A stretch of DNA of 9,931 nt, taken from UBA4416 sp044357775 (GTDB taxonomy: Bacteria > Bacteroidota > Bacteroidia > B-17B0 > Aurantibacillaceae). Where the stretch lies: assembly GCA_044357775.1 (NCBI GenBank), contig JBIKOX010000112.1:1-9931 (forward strand). Reading direction: 5' to 3'. The notes below the pieces were generated by a model that made no database searches, was not told the DNA's origin, and saw only the letters and a program-made list of their open reading frames with translations. Below, in pieces: positions 1 through 7,400 of this stretch. Position 1 is the first letter of the stretch; every line of letters starts with the position of its first letter. Both the position numbers and the translations under genes were made by a program.

Positions 1-169
1 TTCTAATCATATTGAACAAGCTAATTTGCAGTTAACAAGGGAATTTAGAAAATTGCCTACAATGAAAATCAATCCAGATGTAAAATCAATTTTTGATTTT
101 ACGATCAACGATTTTATTTTAGAAAATTATGACCCGCATCCACATATAAAAGCGGAGGTTGCCGTTTAA
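1..169 (+). CDS. thyA: Thymidylate synthase ThyA, C-terminal part
   Basis: Only the last 55 codons (from base 2, stop TAA at 167-169) lie in the window; the 5' part is cut by the window edge. ThyA converts dUMP to dTMP with methylene-tetrahydrofolate in the cytoplasm. The piece aligns without gaps to the C-terminus of E. coli ThyA as I recall it, starting one residue after the dUMP-binding HxY motif: it begins SNHIEQ, continues with INPDVKSIFDF, and ends with YDPHPHIKAEVAV, matching the family's YDPHPxIKAPVAI tail that closes over the active site. The usual REPRPLP stretch reads REFRKLP here, a change outside the catalytic residues. The match in length and tail is diagnostic despite the truncation. 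frr follows 61 bp downstream with its own promoter-like box, so the two need not be one transcript. Confidence 0.93.
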   Translation, partial: SNHIEQANLQLTREFRKLPTMKINPDVKSIFDFTINDFILENYDPHPHIKAEVAV

Positions 170-208
170 AAAAAATAGAGATTTTTTCACCATTAAACAT
201 ATTAAAAT

Positions 209-216
209 TAACTTTG
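209..216 (+). promoter_or_regulatory. Candidate -7 box of the frr promoter
   Basis: TAACTTTG fits the Bacteroidota -7 consensus TAnnTTTG exactly and lies 14 bp before the frr ATG, giving a very short leader. No clear TTTG or TTG -33 box is present at the expected 18-21 bp upstream; only a T-run ending in C (182-188) is there. The -7 match is seen directly; promoter function is inferred. Confidence 0.4.
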
Positions 217-230
217 CAGAAATTTAAATT

Positions 231-791
231 ATGAGCGATATTAAAACAGTGCTAGAAACAGCAAAAACGCAAATGGAAAAAACCATTTCGCATTTAGAAG
301 CGGAATTGGCTAAAATTAGAGCAGGAAAAGCAAATCCAACCATGTTGGATAATGTAATGGTAGATTATTATGGAGCTAAAACGACTTTAAGCAATGTAGC
401 TAGTGTTAATACTCAGGATTCAAGAACGATTTTAGTGCAACCTTGGGAAAAATCAATGCTAACACCGATAGAAAAAGCAATTCAAGCAGCTAACTTAGGA
501 TTTAATCCACAAAACGATGGTGTATTAATTCGTATTATTGTGCCACCATTAACTGAAGAACGCAGAAAAGACTTAGTGAAAACCTCTAAATCATGCGGTG
601 AAGATGCTAAAGTTGGCTTAAGAAATATTCGTAAAGAATCAATCGATAAAATAAAAGCTTTGCAAAAAGCAGGTTTACCTGAAGATGAAGCAAAGGGAGG
701 AGAAACAAAAATGCAAACGTTGGTTGACGAGTTTGCTAATAAATGTGAAAAGCATTTAGAGCAAAAAGAAAAAGAAATTTTAACGGTTTAA
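231..791 (+). CDS. frr: Ribosome recycling factor
   Basis: RRF works with EF-G to split post-termination ribosomes into subunits, and it is essential and cytoplasmic. The 186-residue product has the normal family length (about 185). The N-terminal helix of domain I carries the typical AxLAKIRAGKANPTMLDNVMVDYYG region (residues about 25-48). Domain II follows with TILVQPWEKSMLTPIEKAI and the NPQNDGVLIRIIVPPLTEERRKDLVK stretch (about 66-118). A long C-terminal helical pair ends at LEQKEKEI. The ATG at 231 gives the expected start (MSDIK) and has no Shine-Dalgarno sequence, as is common in Bacteroidota. A TAnnTTTG box lies just upstream and a strong intrinsic terminator follows at 814-846, so it appears to be transcribed as a single gene or as the end of a short unit. 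In many genomes frr is next to pyrH; here its left neighbour is thyA. Nothing looks damaged. Confidence 0.97.
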   Translation: MSDIKTVLETAKTQMEKTISHLEAELAKIRAGKANPTMLDNVMVDYYGAKTTLSNVASVNTQDSRTILVQPWEKSMLTPIEKAIQAANLGFNPQNDGVLIRIIVPPLTEERRKDLVKTSKSCGEDAKVGLRNIRKESIDKIKALQKAGLPEDEAKGGETKMQTLVDEFANKCEKHLEQKEKEILTV

Positions 792-813
792 TTTTCTTAG
801 TGACGTTATATTT

Positions 814-846
814 AAAAAGTCCTATCATAATTGGTAGGACTTTTTT
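814..846 (+). terminator. Intrinsic terminator after frr
   Basis: An 11-bp perfect stem, AAAAAGTCCTA (814-824) with TAGGACTTTTT (835-845), closes a 10-base loop and ends in a T run. It starts 22 bp after the frr stop. The A-run on the left arm would also allow function on the minus strand, but the orientation relative to frr makes plus-strand termination the likely role. Confidence 0.85.
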
Positions 847-899
847 AGTTGTTTAAGTTTTTACATACATTGAAATTAATCTAATCTTTAGAATTATTA

Positions 900-958
900 G
901 GGCGTTCCCGCCAGCTGGGCGGGCGCCTCTTACAAAAGATTGAAATTACAGCCCGACC
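900..958. repeat. GC-rich REP-like palindromic element
   Basis: A GC-rich island sits in an AT-rich spacer between two converging terminators. Its core is a hairpin: GGCG (901-904), a TT bulge, CCCGCC (907-912), loop AGCTG, GGCGGG (918-923), CGCC (924-927), which is a 10-bp G/C stem. To its right lie AAAAGATTGAAATTACA and GCCCGACC (951-958). On the other strand this reads GGTCGGGCTGT, then CAATCTTTTGT, then the hairpin, an arrangement I recall from short dispersed intergenic repeats in Bacteroidota genomes. Only one copy of this form is in the window, so repeat status is inferred; it shares the 10-mer CCGCCAGCTG with the tandem repeat at the right edge. Confidence 0.55.
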
Positions 959-971
959 TCAAGAAACGCTC

Positions 972-1005
972 AAAAAAAAGTCCTACCAAATAGTAGCAGA
1001 ACTTT
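972..1005 (-). terminator. Probable terminator of the thioredoxin-fold gene
   Basis: Read on the minus strand, the sequence after the stop at 1029 forms AAAGT...CTAC, a loop of about 6 bases, then GTAG...ACTTT, with a small asymmetric internal loop, followed by eight T's (972-979 as A's on the plus strand). The stem is imperfect but the position, 24 bp after the gene end, and the T-tract support intrinsic termination. Confidence 0.6.
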
Positions 1006-1028
1006 ATTAATATCGTTAAATGATACTT

Positions 1029-1643
1029 TTACTCAACACGTTTAATGGTGCATCCTATTGATTTTGTTTCTTGTAATTTTGGAGTTTCATTTTTTGATAA
1101 CGCATCAATAGCTTCTTTTAAATAGTGTGCTTTGACAGCAGCTGGATCTTTTACATTATCATCAATGGCGCCTTTGTAAATTAAGCATTTTGAGTTAAAT
1201 AAAAAACACTGCGGTGTGCGAGTTGCTCCAAAGGCATCTGCTAATTTTGAGTTTACATCAACTGCGTAAGAGCAAGAAAATTTTTGAGTAGCAGCATATT
1301 TTACCATGGCATCAAAACTATCTTCTTCAGCGCGCTGCCCTTCATTACTATTAATAATAATACAGCCAATTCCTAGTTTTAAACAATTATCTGATATTTC
1401 TTTAATTCGAGTTTCGCTTAATTTTACATAAGGACATTCATTGCAAGAAAAAATAACCAATAGGCCTTTTGCAGTTTTTACCGAATTTAATGAAACATCT
1501 TTACCACTAATATCCTTCATTTTTTCGTCAGCCATCGGTATAGGTGCACTTAAACCAAGCTCAGCGCCTGCAGTTGTATTAATAAACGATAATAAAAATC
1601 CACAAGCAATTAATAGTGCAAAAAATATAAAACCCTTTTTCAT
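1029..1643 (-). CDS. Exported thioredoxin-fold (peroxiredoxin-like) protein
   Basis: The product is 204 aa. A basic start (MKK) and hydrophobic stretch to about residue 20 form a signal sequence; AGA at 25-27 is a plausible signal peptidase I site, while LIAC at 11-14 resembles a lipobox, so a lipoprotein is possible. The mature part has a thioredoxin fold: LLVIFSCNECPYVK carries a CxxC pair (C67, C70) at the redox-active place, and TRTP (cis-proline P144) is the matching loop. The CNxCPYVK motif and the C-terminal IGCTIKR tail are typical of the redoxin/PRX-like family of uncharacterised thioredoxin-like proteins, not of classical TlpA or DsbA. It probably acts in the periplasm as a thiol-disulfide oxidoreductase; the substrate is unknown. 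Nine cysteines are present, unusual for an exported protein this short. It stands alone on its strand, facing frr, with its own terminator. No clear promoter box or Shine-Dalgarno site precedes the ATG. Confidence 0.85.
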   Translation of the reverse strand: MKKGFIFFALLIACGFLLSFINTTAGAELGLSAPIPMADEKMKDISGKDVSLNSVKTAKGLLVIFSCNECPYVKLSETRIKEISDNCLKLGIGCIIINSNEGQRAEEDSFDAMVKYAATQKFSCSYAVDVNSKLADAFGATRTPQCFLFNSKCLIYKGAIDDNVKDPAAVKAHYLKEAIDALSKNETPKLQETKSIGCTIKRVE

Positions 1644-2073
1644 TTTTAAATAATTTTCGGCTAAAATAGTAAAACTTACAAAAAATCATACTTAATTATT
1701 TAAAATAATAATAACATTCGTAAAGTAGTAATTGTGAATAAAAAATAAACAGGGGTACCCAATTTGTATTTTGCAGCTAAAAGTTTTTCATAAATTTTCA
1801 TTTATGTCTTTGCTTTTACTTATAAATGCTTAACAATTTATTAAATATTACAACATATTAATAAAGATTAAATAGTTTAATTTTGTTGCGTAAGTGAATA
1901 CCCTACAAGTCCATTTAATCATTGTTTACTTGATTTTAAATCGAACTAAAACCGCTTTAATTATTTATAAAATTAACAAAAGCGAACACTCTAAAGGAAT
2001 TTTAAACTCGTTTCTAAACACTAAAATAATCCAAAACCGCTTAAGACTTTTTTTGGATTAATGTAATTAAATC
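1644..2073. other. AT-rich 430-bp intergenic region between divergent genes
   Basis: This spacer separates the minus-strand thioredoxin-fold gene from the plus-strand T9SS cargo gene. I see no credible coding region; the best ATG (1804) opens only 9 codons. Items present: the 8-bp palindrome GGGTACCC (1753-1760) in otherwise AT-rich sequence; a small inverted repeat CATAAA...TTTATG (1789-1806); a TAATTTTG (1878-1885) that fits TAnnTTTG but lacks a TTG box at the right distance and would give a leader of about 185 bases; and on the minus strand TAAGTTTT (1678-1671), one base off the -7 consensus, before the thioredoxin-fold gene. Promoters for both genes must lie here, but none can be assigned firmly. 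Confidence 0.6.
2027..2060 (+). promoter_or_regulatory. Inverted repeat in the leader of the 782-aa gene
   Basis: TAATCCAAAA (2027-2036) and TTTTGGATTA (2051-2060) form a perfect 10-bp inverted repeat around a 14-base spacer, ending 13 bp before the ATG at 2074. The start-stop pair ATGTAA (2061-2066) follows at once. No T-run follows the right arm, so it is not a standard terminator. It could be an mRNA hairpin affecting translation start or a dyad operator; function is inferred only. Confidence 0.4.
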
Positions 2074-4422
2074 ATGAAAAAAAATATACTTAGCTTAATT
2101 GTTATTCTTTGTACCAAGTTATTATTGAATGCACAAACGTCTTTTTATTTTCAGGGTTTTGAGGGGGCCTGCAATGATAATTGGGGTTATTCAAATATTG
2201 CTATTGATGCAACAACTTTTAAAACTGGAACTAAATCTGGTAAGATAGGACATTGTGGAGGGTCAAATGTTGCTACGTTTAATTCAATCGCTATTCCCGC
2301 GGCTTTATCAGGCATTCAATTAAGTATTAGCCACTCCGTTAAAAGTGGCAGTGGGACTGGAATGGATACGCGAGAAGGCGTTGTTATTCAGGTGCAATTG
2401 AATGGTTCAGCAACATGGACAACAATTGGGCAAGCTGGCGGTAATAATGATGCAGGCTGGGCATGGACAGCGGCGGCTGGAGGAGTAGCAAACACATGCC
2501 CTCAAACATATACAATGCCGAATCCATTGCTCTATAATGTCCCAGGAGGTACAACTACTTTTGCATTTCGTGTTATTACAATACATGAAGGAAGCAAAAG
2601 TTCTACCGGAACATGTCCCCAAGGCTGTGGTAGCGTTTCAGCAACTTGTTGCAGTAATTTTTCAACTCAAATGGGACTAACTGACCCAACACTTTCTGCT
2701 CAATTGTTTGATAGAAGTGATGAAGGGTTTTATATCGATGATGTCCAACTAACAACTACTACTACCCCAATTACAGTAACATGGAATGGGAATACGAGCA
2801 CAGATTGGTTTTGTCGCACAAATTGGACGCCTCAAATTGTTCCTAATACCGGTATAAATGCTATTTTTCCATCAAATAATGCAGGAAACAGAGATATTGT
2901 GATTAATGCAGCAACAAATCCTACTTGTAAAGATCTTACCATCAATGGCGCTGGTGCCAGACAAATTAAAGGCGAAGGGGCTGTTACAAAAAAATTAACC
3001 ATAATGGGCAATTTATCAATTGGTTCAACGGATGGTTTGGATTTTAGTGACGGTACAACTGGAACGCCTGATGGAACCATTGAACTATATGGTAATTGGA
3101 CTAATTTAGGTGTTGAAAGTGATTTTAAAGAAGGTGAGAGTACAGTTAAATTTATGGGTACGGCTAATCAAAGTATTACAACGGCAGAGCCAGCAGGGGA
3201 AGAAGCATTTTACATTTTTAATGTCAACAAAGGCTCAGGAACAGTTACTATGAATGATGATGTATGGATAGATAAATCATTAATCGGGGGTACAACTCCA
3301 CTTCTTATTTTTACTCAAGGAAATTTGGATTTAAATAATCAAGTACTTAAGATTTGGAATCCCAATGAGCAGGCAGTTTCCCGAACTTTAGGAGGTGCTA
3401 TTAGCGAAAATACAACGAATACTTCCAAAATAACATGGGCCATAAATAATAATACTGGCGCCCATGTTTTTCCATTTGTAAGAACAGATGGATTTTATAT
3501 ACCCTTTACGTTTGATTTAATTGCTGGAGACGTTACTGATTTAACTATATCGACTTATCCAACTCCCAATAATAATACTCCATTCCCTGTTACACCACAA
3601 ACGGTGACCAATTTGTTCGATGTTTCAGCTACAGATAATAGTGCAAATACCATTAATCGTTTTTGGCAAATAGATAAATCGGGAGCTTCTGGAACTGCAA
3701 ATTTAACCTTTACTTATGGGGACAATGAATGGGATTCATCTGAATTAGCTAATTACGAAGCGCAACGTTGGAGCCCATCTTCTTGGCAAGCTGCGACTGG
3801 TAGTCAAGTACAAAATACGGCAACAAACTCAGTATTTGTGCCAGGCATTACAACATTTTCTCCTTGGACTTTGGCATCTAAGCTATTGCCTTTGCCAATC
3901 GAACTGATAGATTTTTATGCTACAAAAAATAATGATGTAAATGATGTTTTTTGGAAAGTAGGTTCTGAAGAAAATGTTTTGTATTATACAATTGACAAAA
4001 GTAATAATGGGATTGATTTCAAAGAATTAACAACTGTTTTTGCTAGTAGCAACTTTCAAAGTAAAACTTATAATGTAGTTGATCAAGAGCCATTTAGCGA
4101 CATTACTTATTATAGACTAGGAACCAAAGAAAAAAACGGGAAAGATTACTTTTATAAAATTATTTCAGTTAATGAAAAATCTGATGACTGGAAAAGTAAC
4201 CATTACTTGTATGAACAAAATTTAGTAATTGAATTTAAAAATTCGGTTCCAAAACATAGCACCATCAGTTTGTTTGATTTATCAGGGAAATTAGTAGTTG
4301 AGGAACAAGTTAATAATTCTCAAACTAAAATTAATGTTCAAAATTTCACGGAAGGAATTTACTTCGTAAGGATAACGACCCCATATAAAACTGAAAATTT
4401 TAAAATTATTATCATAAAATAG
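2074..4422 (+). CDS. Secreted T9SS cargo protein, type A sorting domain
   Basis: The product is 782 aa with a Sec signal peptide cleaved near residue 20 (LNA|QT). Residues about 22-228 form a jelly-roll or laminin-G-like region starting FQGFEGACNDNWGY, with a cysteine cluster near 181-196 (CPQGC...CC) that suggests disulfides. From W237 comes the WNGNTSTDWFCRTNW-TP...VP motif common in Bacteroidota surface proteins, then strand-rich sequence with CKDLTINGAG and LTIMGNLSIG, resembling beta-helix or filamentous repeats, to about residue 430. Residues 607-700 (LPIELIDFYA...VFWKVGSEEN...YYTIDKSNNGIDF) match the domain that usually precedes type A tails. The last 75 residues are the Por secretion sorting domain: ISLFDLSGKLV...GIYFVRI...ENFKIIIIK. 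The protein should cross the outer membrane by T9SS, lose the tail and be anchored or released. No catalytic motif was recognised, so its function is unknown; an adhesive or structural role is a guess. Confidence 0.85.
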   Translation: MKKNILSLIVILCTKLLLNAQTSFYFQGFEGACNDNWGYSNIAIDATTFKTGTKSGKIGHCGGSNVATFNSIAIPAALSGIQLSISHSVKSGSGTGMDTREGVVIQVQLNGSATWTTIGQAGGNNDAGWAWTAAAGGVANTCPQTYTMPNPLLYNVPGGTTTFAFRVITIHEGSKSSTGTCPQGCGSVSATCCSNFSTQMGLTDPTLSAQLFDRSDEGFYIDDVQLTTTTTPITVTWNGNTSTDWFCRTNWTPQIVPNTGINAIFPSNNAGNRDIVINAATNPTCKDLTINGAGARQIKGEGAVTKKLTIMGNLSIGSTDGLDFSDGTTGTPDGTIELYGNWTNLGVESDFKEGESTVKFMGTANQSITTAEPAGEEAFYIFNVNKGSGTVTMNDDVWIDKSLIGGTTPLLIFTQGNLDLNNQVLKIWNPNEQAVSRTLGGAISENTTNTSKITWAINNNTGAHVFPFVRTDGFYIPFTFDLIAGDVTDLTISTYPTPNNNTPFPVTPQTVTNLFDVSATDNSANTINRFWQIDKSGASGTANLTFTYGDNEWDSSELANYEAQRWSPSSWQAATGSQVQNTATNSVFVPGITTFSPWTLASKLLPLPIELIDFYATKNNDVNDVFWKVGSEENVLYYTIDKSNNGIDFKELTTVFASSNFQSKTYNVVDQEPFSDITYYRLGTKEKNGKDYFYKIISVNEKSDDWKSNHYLYEQNLVIEFKNSVPKHSTISLFDLSGKLVVEEQVNNSQTKINVQNFTEGIYFVRITTPYKTENFKIIIIK

Positions 4423-4485
4423 TAACTCAAAAATTATTACATTTAATGAAATTTATCAATTTGTTGCAAATTTAAGCATAGTACC

Positions 4486-7400
4486 ATGAAACGTATTTTT
4501 TACCTTTTTTCTTTAATTATAATTACTACTCACATTAAATCTCAATGTTTTGAAATACAAAGTATTTTAGTAGATGCTTGTGGATCTCAAGAAGGTCTAA
4601 ATGAAATGGTTATTTTTAAAGTGGGATCGGCTCCTTTAATTGCTACAAATATGAGTGTTGCTTGGGCAACTGTAACAAATAATTGGTTGAGTTTAACTCA
4701 AAATGCAGGAACAGCTGCTGATATTGCTGCAGTGAATTTAACTATACTAGGATGTGGGTTTTTAAAAGAACCTACAGCAGGTGTTTTACCTGCTAATTCT
4801 AAAGTGCTATTAATTACAAGTTCAGCATGGACCCCATTAGCGCATAGTTTTGCTAACTTAACAGATACATTAATAGTGTTGTTTCAAACAGCAGGAAACA
4901 CTATTGGGCATTTTGCTAATAACAATGGAGTCGCGGGCTTAAGAACTTTAACGATAACGTTTTCCTCTCCAGTTGGTTGTACCGATGCTGTTACATACGA
5001 AAAAACGCTATTAGTAAATCAACTCGGAAACATTGGCGCTCAAGATGGAGGTGCTGTTAAATTTACTCCTTCTGGAACTGCTAGTTATGTTAATTATGGA
5101 TGCCAACCTCCTTTCATTCCGCTTGCAGTTGATGCTGTACCTTCCAATAATACAGTTTGTATTGGTAGTACTCAAAATTTTACAGCGACAACTTCAGTAC
5201 CCATTAATTCTGTTTTATGGACATTGGGTACTGGTGCTACTGGAACATTTTCACCAACCAATTCATTGGTCACAACTTACACTCCAGGTGCTGGAGATGT
5301 TGGTACTATTAAATTATATTGTAATGTAAAAGCATGTCCATCTGCAACTGTTTCTATAAGGGATAGCGTTAATTTAACTGTATTGCAAATTGCCAACCCT
5401 GTAATATCTGCAACAACAAATACGTTATGTTCAGGTAATTCATCAGTCTTATCCTATTCTTTAGCGAATGCTGCTAACACAGGTAGCACTTCAGTTTTAT
5501 GGTCGCCTAGTTCCGCAACAACAAGCACATTATCCGTAAATAGTGCTAATGTTTATACTGTTCAAATAACAAATTTATGTGGTAATAACAGTGCTACAGT
5601 TTCTATTATTGCTGTTCCTAATCCAACTGTAATATTAAGCAACAATTCTCCAACTGCCTGTGCAGGAAGTAACATAGCGTTATCTGCCACAAGTAATGTA
5701 AATGATTTTAGTTGGACAAATCCTGTGTCAACGAGCTCGTCAGTTACTATTTCATCAGCAACAACAACAACTGGTATCGTAAGTTCTTCAAATGGATGCG
5801 GCACAGATTCTAAAACATATACTTTAATAGTAACTCCCATTCCCACAGTAACATTAAGCGCAAATTCTATTTCATTATGTTCTGGTCAAAGTGCCACAGT
5901 TCAGGCAAATGTAAATACTCCAGTTACTTATACTTGGAGTAGTGGTGCAAATACAAATACAGTTTCTTTAAATACCGCTGGAATTTATACAGTAGATGCA
6001 TCTAATTTATGTGGAACTAGTTCAGCTACCGTAAATGTTATTGTTAATGCGGTTCCAACGCTTTCAGTTTCTTCTACACCTCCATCAATATGCGCAAGCG
6101 GTCAAACAGCTAGTTTGTCTTTATCAGGAAGTACTGGAACTTATTCATGGAGTAATGGAGACAACTCTTCTTCAACAACAATTAATGCACCGGGTGTTTA
6201 TACAGCAACAGTTACTACTCCAAGTTGTGGTAGCGCATCTACTTCGATTACAATTGGAACAAGTCCTTTACCAACGGTTTCAATTTCAGTGCCAACCTCA
6301 ACAGTTTGTGCAGGAAGTTCGCTAACATTTACAGCAAGTTCAAGTGATGCAAATTATTTATGGACTGGTGGCGCAACTACTCAAACCGCTAGCGTTAATA
6401 CTTCTTCAATTGTAGTTACTACAACTAATGCTTGTGGAAGTGCTCAGGCGTCTCAAACCATTACTATTATTCCTATTCCAACAGTAACATTAAGCGCAAA
6501 TTCTTTTTCCTTGTGCGCAGGTCAAAGTGCCACAGTGCAAGCAAATGTAAATACTCCAGTTACTTACACTTGGAGTAGTGGGGTTAATACAAATACGGTT
6601 TCTTTAAATGCAGCCGGTGTTTATACCGTTGATGTTTCTAATGCTTGTGGAGTGGCCACTGCAACTGTTGATGTCACAATTAGTGCTTTGCCAAACATTG
6701 CGGCATCTGCAACTCAAACATTGTTGTGTTCAGGACAAACAAGTGTATTATCTCTCACAGGTAATTTTGGAACATATTTATGGAGTAATGGAGCAACAAC
6801 TGCCACCACATCTGTTACGAATGCTGGCGTGTATACGGGAACTGTTACAACAGCTTGTGGAACTGCAGTAAGTTCTGTAACTATTGCAACACAGGTAACG
6901 CCAACAATTGCTATTTCAGCTTCTGCACCTACCATCTGCTCTGGGCAAACATCAACTATAACAGCAAGCAGTAATGTTAGTAATTACTCATGGAGTACTG
7001 GAAGTTTTAATAATACAACAGTTGTAAATACGCCAGGAATTGTTACTGTGAGTGTGTCAAATAATTGCGGTGTAGCAACAGAATCGATAAATATTACCTC
7101 TGCTACTTTGCCTGTATTAACTATAACTCCAAGTTCAACTTTAATTTGTCCAAACGAAACAGCTACTTTAACGGTATCTGGTGGTTCAGCGCCTTATACT
7201 TGGTCAAATAGTTCTAACACAGGTAATACAGTTATTACAAATGCTGGCACCGTTACTGTTTCAAGTGCAAATGCTTGCGGTACATCTACAGCCATATCAG
7301 TAGTTAATGAAACTACTATAAATGCTAATTTTATTGCAAATCCAACAAGTGGATCAGTTCCATTAGTGGTTAGTTTTACAAATAATAGTTCAGGTGCAAA

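Noticed and set aside
170..187. Terminator after thyA
   Set aside because: The inverted repeat AAAAAAT-AGAG-ATTTTTT is made only of A/T pairs and is too weak to call in such AT-rich sequence.
1753..1760. GGGTACCC palindrome as an operator
   Set aside because: Eight bases, single copy, no partner site; nothing else supports regulation.
1804..1833. Nine-codon open frame MSLLLLINA in the 430-bp spacer
   Set aside because: Too short and without a start signal or context; expected by chance in AT-rich DNA.
4458..4485. Promoter for the 1115-aa gene (TTTG at 4460-4463)
   Set aside because: A -7 box at the usual spacing would fall on the start codon, and no TAnnTTTG is there. The small repeat AATTTG/CAAATT is likely chance.
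5033..5329. Leucine-rich open frame inside the adhesin gene, with similar ones at 6035-6325 and 6608-6871
   Set aside because: These arise from reading the repetitive Thr/Ser/Ala-rich codons one or two bases out of frame. The main frame carries the domains.
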